DNA of 52,383 nucleotides from positions 1-52,383 of the forward strand of contig JAGPFL010000004.1 in NCBI GenBank assembly GCA_018056545.1. The letters are read 5' to 3'. This DNA is from Syntrophobacterales bacterium (lineage in GTDB: Bacteria; Desulfobacterota; Syntrophia; Syntrophales; UBA8958). Below, one piece after another: positions 43,246 to 52,266 of this stretch. Position numbers and translations under genes: made by a program. The notes under the pieces are model-generated. The model ran no database searches and was not told the DNA's origin. It saw only the letters and a list, made by a program, of their open reading frames with translations. Positions within the stretch are counted from its first letter, which is position 1, and every line of letters starts with the position of its first letter.

Positions 43246-44094
43246 ATGATCATGAGCGCCCACCCCCTCCAAGAGCATATCCTGGTTATCGAACCCGGGA
43301 GAACTAAGAAGAACTACTGGACCGATCTGTGGCGCTACCGGGAGCTCTTCACCGTACTGGCCTGGCGGGACCTGGCGGTGCGGTATAAACAAACCGTTAT
43401 CGGTGTCCTCTGGGCGGTGTTGCGCCCCTTTCTGACCATGGTGGTCTTCACCGTCGTTTTCGGACGTATCGCCAAACTCCCGAGCGACGGCGCCGCCCCC
43501 TACGCCCTCTTGGTCTTCGCCGCCATGCTCCCCTGGTCCCTCATCGCCAACAGCCTGTCCGAGGCGGCCAACAGCGTCATCGCCAACGCCCAGCTCATCG
43601 GCAAGATCTACTTTCCCCGTCTCATCATCCCCGCCGCCGCCATGGTGACGGCCCTGGTGGATTTTTTCATCAGTTTCGCCCTCCTTTTGCTCATGATGAT
43701 CTATTACCAATTTTGGCCGGGCTGGCAGGTCCTGCTGTTACCCTTTTTCGTCCTCATGGCCCTCTTGGCCAGTTTCGGCCCCGGCCTCTGGATCACGGCC
43801 CTGAATGTGAAATATCGGGACTTCCGTTATGTGATCCCCTTTATCATCCAATTGGGGCTCTATGTTTCCCCCGTGGGCTTCAGCAGTGCCGTCATCCCCG
43901 AAAAATGGAGACTGTTGTACAGTCTCAACCCCATGGTGGGGGTCATCGACGGCTTCCGCTGGTGTCTCCTGGGGGGGAACAGCCCCCTCTACCTGCCGGG
44001 GTTTGTCCTGAGCCTGTTGATCATCCTCTTCTTTATGTGGTTAGGCCTCAGGACCTTCCGCAAAACGGAGCAGACCTTCGCCGACTTGATCTGA
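43246..44094 (+). CDS. wzm: ABC-2 type polysaccharide export permease (Wzm-like)
   Basis: The 282-residue membrane protein starts its core with YWRDLWRYRELFTVLAWRDLAVRYKQT-like sequence (TagG/Wzm signature, residues about 25-50). LGVLWAVLRP-type and six membrane segments follow, then YVSPVGFSS and LNPMVGVIDGFRW. It forms the inner-membrane channel of an ABC exporter for lipid-linked polysaccharide. The Wzt gene follows after six bases. The start is ATG 43246 or ATG 43252. Confidence 0.93.
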   Translation: MIMSAHPLQEHILVIEPGRTKKNYWTDLWRYRELFTVLAWRDLAVRYKQTVIGVLWAVLRPFLTMVVFTVVFGRIAKLPSDGAAPYALLVFAAMLPWSLIANSLSEAANSVIANAQLIGKIYFPRLIIPAAAMVTALVDFFISFALLLLMMIYYQFWPGWQVLLLPFFVLMALLASFGPGLWITALNVKYRDFRYVIPFIIQLGLYVSPVGFSSAVIPEKWRLLYSLNPMVGVIDGFRWCLLGGNSPLYLPGFVLSLLIILFFMWLGLRTFRKTEQTFADLI

Positions 44095-44100
44095 CAAACC

Positions 44101-45348
44101 ATGTCCGATATCGTCATCATTGCCGAGGGCCTCGGAAAGCGCTACACTATTGGTCACCAGACGACCAAAGGGGGCCTCACCTTTCGGGAGGCTATGATCC
44201 GCAGCGCCCGGGAGTTGGGAAAGAAGACCCTGGACCTGCTCCGGGGCCGGCCCCTGATCGCCGGGGACACGCGGGAGGAGATCTGGGCCCTCCGGGACAT
44301 CCACTTCGAGATAAAGAGGGGCGAGGCCGTGGGCATTATCGGTCGCAACGGGGCGGGGAAGAGCACCCTGCTGAAGATCCTGAGCCGCATTACGGAGCCC
44401 ACAGAAGGCCGGGTTACGATCAAAGGCCGGGTGGCCAGCCTCCTCGAAGTGGGCACGGGTTTTCACTCGGAGCTCACCGGGCGGGAAAACATCTTCCTCA
44501 ACGGCACGATCCTGGGGATGAACCGGGCGGAAATCAAGAAGAAATTCGACGAGATCGTGGCCTTCGCCGAGGTGGAGAAGTACCTCGACACCCCCGTCAA
44601 GCGTTACTCCAGCGGCATGTACGTCCGCCTGGCCTTCGCCGTGGCGGCCCACCTGGACCCGGATATCCTCTTGGTGGATGAGGTTCTGGCCGTTGGTGAC
44701 GCCCATTTCTACAACAAATGCACCAACAAGATGAGCGAGAGCATCAGAGGGGGAACGACCATCTTTCTCGTCTCTCACAATATGTGGCTCATCCAGACGA
44801 TCTGTGATCGTGCTATGTTCCTCGACCAGGGCCGGATGATCAAGATGGGTGATCCTTTCAACACGGTGCAGGAGTATCTAAACGCCCAGTCGCTTACCGC
44901 GGAGGAAAAGGGGGACGAAGAAGGTTACAAACCGGTGACGATAGGCTATGCCGAAGCGAGGGACATCAACGGCAATCCTTTGAAGGCAACCACCCCCGAC
45001 GGGACGGTGGTCGTATTCGCCACCTATCGGAGCAAAAAAGGAGGGTTTCGAGGATATTTCTTCCTGCGGGTGACAACCCCCGACGGTTATCCCCTCTATA
45101 CGGTCTACAGCGATCTCCAAGAGCTACCGGAAGGACCGGGCATTGTGGAGGCGGTAATCGAATCCTTTGCCCTCTTGGCGGGTGAATATCGCCTTTGGAT
45201 CGGCGTGTGCGGAATGAAAAAAGAAGAGGAGCGTATATCTGAGAAACAACTCAAGTTGGAGGTCGGATCCTCCCCTTCCTTTTCCGATCCCCGTTACGGG
45301 GTCTATTTCAACAAGGTCCTCTGGAAAAAGACGACCCCCATACCGTAA
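44101..45348 (+). CDS. wzt: ABC exporter ATP-binding protein with Wzt-type C-terminal domain
   Basis: In this 415-residue protein the ATPase part (1-~260) has Walker A GRNGAGKST, signature YSSGMYVRLAF and Walker B ILLVDEVLAVGD. The remaining ~150 residues form a beta-rich Wzt_C-like domain, which in O-antigen exporters binds the modified chain end and sets substrate specificity. It works with the Wzm-like permease upstream. The presence of an ABC exporter beside a ligase/polymerase-like protein leaves open which assembly route is used. Confidence 0.93.
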   Translation: MSDIVIIAEGLGKRYTIGHQTTKGGLTFREAMIRSARELGKKTLDLLRGRPLIAGDTREEIWALRDIHFEIKRGEAVGIIGRNGAGKSTLLKILSRITEPTEGRVTIKGRVASLLEVGTGFHSELTGRENIFLNGTILGMNRAEIKKKFDEIVAFAEVEKYLDTPVKRYSSGMYVRLAFAVAAHLDPDILLVDEVLAVGDAHFYNKCTNKMSESIRGGTTIFLVSHNMWLIQTICDRAMFLDQGRMIKMGDPFNTVQEYLNAQSLTAEEKGDEEGYKPVTIGYAEARDINGNPLKATTPDGTVVVFATYRSKKGGFRGYFFLRVTTPDGYPLYTVYSDLQELPEGPGIVEAVIESFALLAGEYRLWIGVCGMKKEEERISEKQLKLEVGSSPSFSDPRYGVYFNKVLWKKTTPIP

Positions 45349-45405
45349 AAATCTTCAAAGTCCCTGTATCGGATCCCGCGAATTAATCATAAACTCGACA
45401 GACAA

Positions 45406-46638
45406 TTGAAAATACTTTTCGTCACACCCGAATACCCATACCTGGAACCGAGCGGCGGTATCGCCAGTTACGTCCAGGATATCGCCGCCGTCATGGCAGA
45501 TCAGGGTCATGACGTCAAGGTCCTCTGCAGCACGGAGCTGCCGGGGGAATTTCCGACGGTCCATGTCGTTCAGGAAGAGCAGACGGAGATCCATTTCATC
45601 TCGAAAAGAAAAGCCCGCTGGCTTGCCCGACTGACAAGGGCACCTTTCCTTAAAAACCTCTTGAGGACCATCCTCCCCGATCCCGGCCCCCTTATCGCCC
45701 CCCTCGCCGTCTTCCTCCATTGGCTCGCTCTGAAAAAACAATGGTTACCCGACATCATCGAGGGCTTCGACTGGCAGGCGACGGGTCTTTTTATCGCCCT
45801 CTGTAAGGGGGATATCCCTTTCGTGTTCCGCGGCGGCGGCCACGGTAAAGCCGTCCTCACCCGGAACAACATTTCCTGGACACCCTATCTGGAGTCTCAG
45901 CATCGCCTGGAGCGCTGGTACGCCAAACATTCCTCATTACTTGTTCCCTGTTCGGCGCTGCTCGGACAAGATGAAATGAAGGATTTTCAAATCCCGCAAG
46001 AAAAAATCGTCCCCGTCCCCAACTGTGTCTCCCCTTTAGCCTTGAGCCAGAGCACGGCGCAACATCAGGATAGGGGAGAAAAGTTAAAGGCGGTTTTTGT
46101 GGGGCGATTGGAATTCCGTAAAGGCATCGACCTGTTCATAAAGGCCGCCCAAAACCTCTTTCCCTGCTACCCCGGTGTGGAATACCACTGCATAGGCAGG
46201 GTGGACATCGGTCCTTCATCCTTGTTGGAAAAGACGATCCACGCTGATCTCTTCAAAAAAAACATCCACATAACGGGACCGCTCCCCCGCCAGAAGGTTT
46301 ATGAATACCTCTCATATTGTGATTTCGCCGTCTTTCCTTCCCGCTATGAACCCTTCGGCACTGTGGCCATCGAGGCCATGGCCCTTGGGTTACCCGTCAT
46401 CGTCAGTGATGCCGGCGGCTGGCGGGAAGCGGTCGAGGATGGGGTGTCGGGCTTCATCTGCAAGGCCGACGACGAAAAAAACCTGCGCGAGAAAATGGAG
46501 TTGATGATCAAGATGACCCCAGGCCAACGAAATGTCATGGGGGAGAGGGGAAGGAAGATTGTCGAACAAAACTATACATCTAATGCCATAAGCAACCGGA
46601 TGATCGAAATATACCATGGTCTTTTAAGGCAGGAATAA
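45406..46638 (+). CDS. Glycosyltransferase family 4
   Basis: The 410-residue GT-B protein begins KILFVTPEYPYLEPSGGIASYVQ. The C-terminal half has VGRLEFRKGIDLFIKA and the EX7E motif region FPSRYEPFGTVAIEAMALGLPVI. It is a retaining cytoplasmic glycosyltransferase acting on nucleotide sugars. The start is a TTG at 45406 with no strong Shine-Dalgarno. The glycosyltransferase genes are packed with gaps under 20 bases. Confidence 0.9.
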   Translation: MKILFVTPEYPYLEPSGGIASYVQDIAAVMADQGHDVKVLCSTELPGEFPTVHVVQEEQTEIHFISKRKARWLARLTRAPFLKNLLRTILPDPGPLIAPLAVFLHWLALKKQWLPDIIEGFDWQATGLFIALCKGDIPFVFRGGGHGKAVLTRNNISWTPYLESQHRLERWYAKHSSLLVPCSALLGQDEMKDFQIPQEKIVPVPNCVSPLALSQSTAQHQDRGEKLKAVFVGRLEFRKGIDLFIKAAQNLFPCYPGVEYHCIGRVDIGPSSLLEKTIHADLFKKNIHITGPLPRQKVYEYLSYCDFAVFPSRYEPFGTVAIEAMALGLPVIVSDAGGWREAVEDGVSGFICKADDEKNLREKMELMIKMTPGQRNVMGERGRKIVEQNYTSNAISNRMIEIYHGLLRQE

Positions 46639-46645
46639 ACCGAAC

Positions 46646-47647
46646 ATGGCCAATCGTTCACACAACTCACCAATGGTCAGCGTCGTCATGTCCGTCTACA
46701 ACGACGAACAATATGTCGCGGCGGCCGTCCAAAGCATCCTCGCCCAGACCTTTCAGGATTTCGAGTTCATCATCATCAACGACGGCTCCACGGATCAAAC
46801 CGGTGAGATCCTCGCCTCTTTTCAAGACGAACGTATAAGATTGTTTGACCAAGATAATCGTGGACTTACCTTCTCCCTGAACCGTGGCCTCTCCCTCGTC
46901 CGAGGGGAGTTCATCGCCAGGATGGATGGGGACGACATCTCCCTGCCGGAACGTTTTGCCCGGGAAGTAGCGTTTCTCGATGAAAACCCAGAAATTGGCT
47001 TGATCGGTACCTTCGCCTACCGTATCGACATTCGAGGCCGCATGGTCGGCATGTATCGCTATCCCACCACTCCGGCGGCGATCCGGGATAACTTACGCAG
47101 CGACTGTCCCTTTTGCCATACCTCCGTAATGTTCCGACGGGCCTGCATAGAAAAGGTCGGCCCTTACCGGGAGCGCATCGGCCCTGCCGAGGATCTGGAC
47201 CTGTGGTTGCGAATTAACGAGCACTTCGATGCCGCCAATCTCCCGGAGGCCCTCCACTCCTTCCGCATCGATCCTTACGGTATTACCGTGCAAAGACGAT
47301 TAGAGCAACTGCGGGCAAGTTGTCTTGCCCGCATGTTGGCCGGACTGAGGATTGAGAATGGGGAAGATCCCTTGGATAAATGGACAGAAGACGAGTTGAA
47401 GAGTGTATCGGATGCATTGTTACCCAACACCCCGGAGCTGGAAAAACAAATCCGTCTAACCAACGCCCTGTATTTGGCGGATGTCTTCTACGTCACAAGC
47501 GACTTCAGAAATTCTTGGTCATGGCTTGCCCGATATCTCCGGGAAAGACCCTGCGACCGCAAAGGCTGGACCCTGATGGGCAAACTTTTTGTAAAGCGGG
47601 TGCTCCCTCGCCGTTGGCTGAAGACGTTAATGACAGGAAGGCGATAG
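46646..47647 (+). CDS. Glycosyltransferase family 2
   Basis: In this 333-residue protein the GT-A core starts VSVVMSVYNDEQYVAAAVQSIL and has the DxD-like RMDGDD and the acceptor-side GPAEDLDLWLR. It adds a sugar from a nucleotide donor to the growing glycan at the cytoplasmic face. It begins seven bases after the GT4 stop and is followed by another GT4. Confidence 0.92.
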   Translation: MANRSHNSPMVSVVMSVYNDEQYVAAAVQSILAQTFQDFEFIIINDGSTDQTGEILASFQDERIRLFDQDNRGLTFSLNRGLSLVRGEFIARMDGDDISLPERFAREVAFLDENPEIGLIGTFAYRIDIRGRMVGMYRYPTTPAAIRDNLRSDCPFCHTSVMFRRACIEKVGPYRERIGPAEDLDLWLRINEHFDAANLPEALHSFRIDPYGITVQRRLEQLRASCLARMLAGLRIENGEDPLDKWTEDELKSVSDALLPNTPELEKQIRLTNALYLADVFYVTSDFRNSWSWLARYLRERPCDRKGWTLMGKLFVKRVLPRRWLKTLMTGRR

Positions 47648-47657
47648 AAAATGAGTG

Positions 47658-48854
47658 ATGAAGAAGGTCCTTTTCTTAACCCCTTACAATCCTTTTGAGC
47701 ACCCTTTAGGAGCCGCCTCCCAAAGTGTGGCCTATCGTCTGGCCCATCTCGCGGAGATTGCCGAGGTCGAGGTTATAACCTTTCCCTCACCCCGAGATAC
47801 GGGGAACCGGTCTGAGGGCCTCAAAAGCATCGCAAAACATATCGTCCTCCCACCGCCTCAGGTTTCAGAAGAACGTTCGTCGGTTCTTCGCCTCTATCGT
47901 GTCCTTTCCGGCAGGCTGAAACTGTTCGGACAGATGGCAAACCTGGCCGCCGCCCTGGGCGGAAAGGCAGCCTCCCTCATGGATAGGAATACCTACGACC
48001 TCATCCACATCGACGACGTGATCATCCATGGCGCCGCCGACTACTGCCCACCTTCCCAACGGAAGATCTTCTTTTTCCACAATCTCATGACCCTCCAGTA
48101 CCGGAATCTCTATCGTTCCCGGCGGACAGTCTTAAAAAAAATCTTGGCTTTTGTCGAGTATCTCCACATCAAAAGCCATGAGCGAAAGGCCTTAAGCTCC
48201 ATGGAGACGATCGTCGTCCTCACCCCCCCGGAAGAGAAGATCGTCCGGATCCTGAGTCCGCATACGACCGTCTTTCGCATCCCCTTAGAGGTAGATTTGA
48301 ACCTCTACCGTCCCGATCCCGGTGTCGCAAAACCTTACCATCTCCTTTTTACGGGGACGATGAGCTATGAACCGAACCGAGAAGGGGCCGTTTATTTCAT
48401 CGAAAAGATTTTCCCCCTCATCCGGGACGCCTGTCCCCAAACTCGTCTATTCATAGTGGGGATGAACCCACCTAAAGATCTGCTTGCCTTGGCGAACGAT
48501 AATGTCATCATCACCGGTGCCGTGCCCAGCATCATCCCTTATCTAAAGGAGGCGGCCGTAATCGTCGTTCCCCTCCTGACAGGTGGGGGGATGCGATTCA
48601 AGATCCTGGAGGCCTTTGCCATGGCCAAAGCGGTGGTTTCCACTTCCGTGGGTGCCGAGGGTATCGAATGGGAAAGGGAACGGAACATCGCCATCGCCGA
48701 TGAGCCCGTCGCGTTCGCGGAGGCTGTCATCGGCCTGCTCCATAACCCCCAACGAGCGCAAGACTTGGGAAGAGAGGCGAGAATCCTCATCGAACGGGTT
48801 TACGCAACGGAAGTGGTAAAACATCAATGGCAGGACCTTTACCGGTGTCTTTAA
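47658..48854 (+). CDS. Glycosyltransferase family 4 (GT1/GT4-like)
   Basis: The 398-residue protein begins MKKVLFLTPYNPFEHPLGAAS. The C-terminal donor domain has LLFTGTMSYEPNREGAVYF and VVPLLTGGGMRFKILEAFAM, as in the GT4 group that attaches sugars to lipid-linked glycans. GTG 47655 is in frame three bases earlier, and ATG 47658 is preferred. It converges with the methyltransferase on the minus strand. Confidence 0.88.
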   Translation: MKKVLFLTPYNPFEHPLGAASQSVAYRLAHLAEIAEVEVITFPSPRDTGNRSEGLKSIAKHIVLPPPQVSEERSSVLRLYRVLSGRLKLFGQMANLAAALGGKAASLMDRNTYDLIHIDDVIIHGAADYCPPSQRKIFFFHNLMTLQYRNLYRSRRTVLKKILAFVEYLHIKSHERKALSSMETIVVLTPPEEKIVRILSPHTTVFRIPLEVDLNLYRPDPGVAKPYHLLFTGTMSYEPNREGAVYFIEKIFPLIRDACPQTRLFIVGMNPPKDLLALANDNVIITGAVPSIIPYLKEAAVIVVPLLTGGGMRFKILEAFAMAKAVVSTSVGAEGIEWERERNIAIADEPVAFAEAVIGLLHNPQRAQDLGREARILIERVYATEVVKHQWQDLYRCL

Positions 48855-48900
48855 CGATCATGATTATTACCTGCTTAGATGTCCGTTTGTCCGGAATTGA

Positions 48901-49635
48901 TCAGAAATCCTTGAACCAGGTCCACTCCCTATGGTCCTCGGCTACTTTTTGGAGGGCAACGCAGTTCGGTCGGGATGGTTTCAGCCTCCGCATCAGGAAG
49001 AGCAGATAGGCAATGAATCTTTCTATCCCTTTGCGGGAGGTTGAAAAAAGAGGTTGCGGTTTCCGAGCATGACCATAGAGTCGGTAGGACGGATAGGTCT
49101 GGACATGGCGAACAACCTTGGCGACGTTAGGGTGCACGGTGTCATGAAAGGCCACCACTCCCCCCACGTCGAGCATTTTGTTTACATAAAAGAAGTCCAC
49201 AAGGGTGTGATCGAAAGAATGCCAGCCATCGATAAAGGCGAACTGGATTCTTTGCCCGTGGCGCAAAAGATCCGGGAGGGATATTTCCGAAGGCGATACC
49301 CGCGGTTCCACCAATTGTCCATAACCACACCTAGCGAGGTTGTAGAGGGCAAGCCCGAAACGGTCCAACTCGTCACTGTTTTCTTTTTTAATCGGCCCGA
49401 TGTCGATGGCGATGTGCTTTTCCCCACCGGTCCGGGCCATGGCACCGCATATAAAAAGGGAAGAAACACCGAAGGCGACCCCGATCTCCAACGTCACCTT
49501 CGGCTTTATATCCAGAATGACCTCTTCAAGGAAAAGGCCTTCGAGATACGATATCTCACTGTTAATAGCAACGAGCACCCCATCCGGTCCCTCCATCCGA
49601 TGGGTTTTGATCATCTTCTCCGCCACGTCACGCAT
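48901..49635 (-). CDS. Class I SAM-dependent methyltransferase (Methyltransf_24-like)
   Basis: The 244-residue protein has the glycine-rich motif LEIGVAFGVSSLFI, an acidic strand end in HIAIDIGP and FAFIDGWHSFDHTLVDF. This pattern is shared by sugar and macrocin O-methyltransferase-like proteins. It probably methylates a sugar of the surface glycan. It starts three bases after the SGNH-type gene stop on the same strand, so the two form an operon. Confidence 0.85.
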   Translation of the reverse strand: MRDVAEKMIKTHRMEGPDGVLVAINSEISYLEGLFLEEVILDIKPKVTLEIGVAFGVSSLFICGAMARTGGEKHIAIDIGPIKKENSDELDRFGLALYNLARCGYGQLVEPRVSPSEISLPDLLRHGQRIQFAFIDGWHSFDHTLVDFFYVNKMLDVGGVVAFHDTVHPNVAKVVRHVQTYPSYRLYGHARKPQPLFSTSRKGIERFIAYLLFLMRRLKPSRPNCVALQKVAEDHREWTWFKDF

Positions 49636-49638
49636 CGC

Positions 49639-50754
49639 TCAGTTCCTTTTTCTGACTTGCCCTGGGGGTGATAAATACCTCTCGAGAGCTGCCGCCAATG
49701 CCTCCCCACCGATGGCGTGCCCCAGGGGACTCCAGTGCCCCTCATCGCGGACAAATACCACGGCGCCCTTTTTTGCCTCTTTTTTAATACTTTCGGCTAC
49801 CCCATCGATAAAAACGAATCCCGCTTCAGCGCAAAGTTTCCGAAAATCCTCATAGAACGGCGGTGTCGGGTCGACGACAAAGGCGTATACAGGGACGTTA
49901 CCGCAGCGTTCTTTGATTTTCCGGAATATCAAAGCGGTCGTTCGCAAAGATGTTCTGTATTCCCTTACCGCACCGTTTTTCTGCTCTATCTCGACCTCCA
50001 CGCTTTTGTAACCGCGCCAGCGGGCCTGAGCAAGGTCGAGACGATGGAAGAGAAAACTAAAAACCCTACTGTATCTTGTCAGCGCCGTACGTAAGGCCGG
50101 GACGGTTCCGGGAGTCGCATAAAAAATCTCCCCGTTTTCCTTTAGATAGGGCCGTCGTTGTCTTTGGTTGTTAATAAAGCTCGCATTTTCCAATTCAAAA
50201 GAGTTGTTGATAAAATCGTTGGAACAAAGCTGGAGGAGAACCGCCTCGGGTTTTATGAGATCCAGGTATTCATCCAAAATCACCCCCTCCTGCAGATTTC
50301 CATAACCGATGGCACCATAGGCATACACTGCCATGGGTAGTCTCTTTTTCAAAACAGACCAATAGGCCTGATCATCAGAGACCTCGAGGGCTTGGGTAAA
50401 CGAATCGCCGATAACCATCAGCCTGGTTTTTCCTACGTCCTGGGGTGAATCATCAAAGGAACGAAAACCCCATTTCCCCATGTTTATATTCACATTATAA
50501 GGATTACCGCCGCTGTCGAAACACTTCCTTCTTAAACTACAGAATCCCCGGACGCGCCAACCCAATTTTTCGTCCAGTTGTAAACAGGCATTCGGGTCAT
50601 AACCTTCTATGAAATCCCGTTGGTAAAGGATAAAATGGTAAAATCGGAATGAAATCTCTCCTAAGGCAAACAGGACAAATAGAGCGACAAAAGGGAGAAG
50701 AAAATCTATCCCTCGAATAGAAGAGATTTTTTTTAGTAACAAAAACTTTTGCAT
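49639..50754 (-). CDS. Membrane-anchored SGNH-hydrolase-like protein
   Basis: The protein has 371 residues. An N-terminal transmembrane helix (GIDFLLPFVALFVLFALGEI, about 14-33) precedes a GDSL/SGNH fold. Block I is VIGDSFTQALEV with the nucleophile serine, the Asn block is LCSNDFINNS, and the catalytic Asp/His are in RDEGHWSPLGHAIGGEAL. Relatives include AlgJ/AlgX-like and other exopolysaccharide O-acetyl modification proteins. An extracytoplasmic role in adding or removing acyl groups is inferred. ATG 50754 is preferred over a TTG at 50817 that would overlap the divergent gene. Confidence 0.82.
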   Translation of the reverse strand: MQKFLLLKKISSIRGIDFLLPFVALFVLFALGEISFRFYHFILYQRDFIEGYDPNACLQLDEKLGWRVRGFCSLRRKCFDSGGNPYNVNINMGKWGFRSFDDSPQDVGKTRLMVIGDSFTQALEVSDDQAYWSVLKKRLPMAVYAYGAIGYGNLQEGVILDEYLDLIKPEAVLLQLCSNDFINNSFELENASFINNQRQRRPYLKENGEIFYATPGTVPALRTALTRYSRVFSFLFHRLDLAQARWRGYKSVEVEIEQKNGAVREYRTSLRTTALIFRKIKERCGNVPVYAFVVDPTPPFYEDFRKLCAEAGFVFIDGVAESIKKEAKKGAVVFVRDEGHWSPLGHAIGGEALAAALERYLSPPGQVRKRN

Positions 50755-50834
50755 AGATAAGAGTTGTTGCTCGATAAGCTTCTGAGCAATGACAATATTT
50801 GGTCCATGAATACACAACTACCCCGTCAATAGCA

Positions 50835-51848
50835 ATGAGGATCCTCTTCAGCGGCCATCACAACCCCCATTTTCTTACCATCACCGAATATCTCGAACGG
50901 GCCATCGTGGCTGAAGGGCACGATCTCTTCACCTTCGAGGACAGGCGGCACCTTATCCCTGGACGGATACGCAGAAAGTCAGCGTTATTGAACCACTTGG
51001 ATCGGGGGCTCATTAACTTTCGGTTTAAGTCCCTTGCCCAACGGGTCATGCCAGAAATGGTTATTGTAACAGGAGGGCACAGAATAATGCCCAACTCTAT
51101 AAGTTACTTGAAGAAAATAGGTATCATAACCGTCTTGTGGACCATAGATCCCCCGCGGATCTTCCAGCCCATTATTGAGGTTGCCCCCTTTTATGATCAC
51201 ATCTTCTGCCAGGGCACAGAGGCCGTGGAACTTCTCGACGCCGCAGGGATCAGCGGCGCCCAATGGCTGCCCATGGCCTGTGATCCAGAATTCCACCATC
51301 CCGTCTCCTGCTCCGAGGACGAGAAAAGGCGCTACGGCAGCGACGTGGTCTTCGTCGGTTCTTATTACCCCGAAAGAGCCGCCATTTTCGAGCGACTTAC
51401 CCATTTCGATCTGGCCGTCTGGGGACCGGGCTGGGATGCCTTGCCCCCCAAATCCCCCTTGAGTGTGCATCTGCGAGGCCGTCACACCCGACCGGAGGAG
51501 TGGTTAAAGATCTACAGCTCCTCCCGGATCGTTTTATCCACTCATTACCATGATCCCCAAAACCGTTTCCCCGTCTATCAGGCCAGTCCCCGGGTCTTCG
51601 AGATCATGGCCTGTGGGGCCTTTCAGCTCTGCGACGACCAGCGGGACGTCTTTACCCTCTTTCAAGAGGATCGGGACTTGGCACGTTTTACCGACGGAGA
51701 CGATCTGGTCAAAAAAGTGTCGTATTACCTGAATCATCAGGATGAACGTCAAAGGATCACACAAATGGGTAGGGAGACCGTCCTGGCAGCTCATACCTAT
51801 CGCGAGCGCATCCGCACCCTTCTCCGGGTGATTAGAGCGGAGTCATGA
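50835..51848 (+). CDS. CgeB-like glycosyltransferase
   Basis: The 337-residue GT-B protein begins MRILFSGHHNPHFLTITEYLE. It has VVFVGSYYPERAAIFERL and the C-terminal YQASPRVFEIMACGAFQL block typical of CgeB/DUF3880 spore-coat and flagellar-glycan transferases. It is divergent from the SGNH-type gene and sits 81 bases from its start codon. The acceptor is unknown, and its place in the locus suggests a surface glycan. Confidence 0.85.
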   Translation: MRILFSGHHNPHFLTITEYLERAIVAEGHDLFTFEDRRHLIPGRIRRKSALLNHLDRGLINFRFKSLAQRVMPEMVIVTGGHRIMPNSISYLKKIGIITVLWTIDPPRIFQPIIEVAPFYDHIFCQGTEAVELLDAAGISGAQWLPMACDPEFHHPVSCSEDEKRRYGSDVVFVGSYYPERAAIFERLTHFDLAVWGPGWDALPPKSPLSVHLRGRHTRPEEWLKIYSSSRIVLSTHYHDPQNRFPVYQASPRVFEIMACGAFQLCDDQRDVFTLFQEDRDLARFTDGDDLVKKVSYYLNHQDERQRITQMGRETVLAAHTYRERIRTLLRVIRAES

Positions 51849-51939
51849 GGGGATTTATTGTCAATGCGACTTAATAAGTTGTTAGATAACTTATGGAAAG
51901 ACATCTTTTTATATTTTTGCAAGGCTAAATAGGTAGGCC

Positions 51940-52266
51940 GTGGGTTACATCAAATATCTGAAAAGGAATCTTTCCGTCCCAATCCCGCGGGGCCTGAAGG
52001 TGATAGATATCGGCTCCGGTCATGCCCCCTTGATCAGGGCGGACGTACTTTGCGATCGTTATCCCCGGGAAACGGTTCAACGTCCCGTTTCCGGGATCTA
52101 CATGCCGTCGGGGAGGTTCGTAGTGGGGGACATAAATGATCTTCCCTTCATTAACCTTACCTTTGATTTCTCATACTGCAGCGCCGTGCTCGAACACCTG
52201 GAAGACCCGGCAAAAGCCTGCGCCGAGCTTTCTCGAATCTCCCGTCGCGGCCTGATCTGTTACTGA
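51940..52266 (+). pseudogene. Truncated class I SAM methyltransferase
   Basis: 108 codons remain from a GTG start. LKVIDIGSGHAPLI is the SAM-binding loop, VGDINDLPFINLTFDFSYCSAVLEHLEDPAKACAELSRIS is the Methyltransf_11 core, and the frame then stops at RRGLICY. Typical family members run on for another 60-120 residues. The TGA stop coincides with the first base of a 25-bp-period repeat array, which indicates that an inserted element cut the gene. AGG precedes the GTG. A TTGTCA/TTAGAT pair with 18 bases between lies in the upstream gap. Confidence 0.75.
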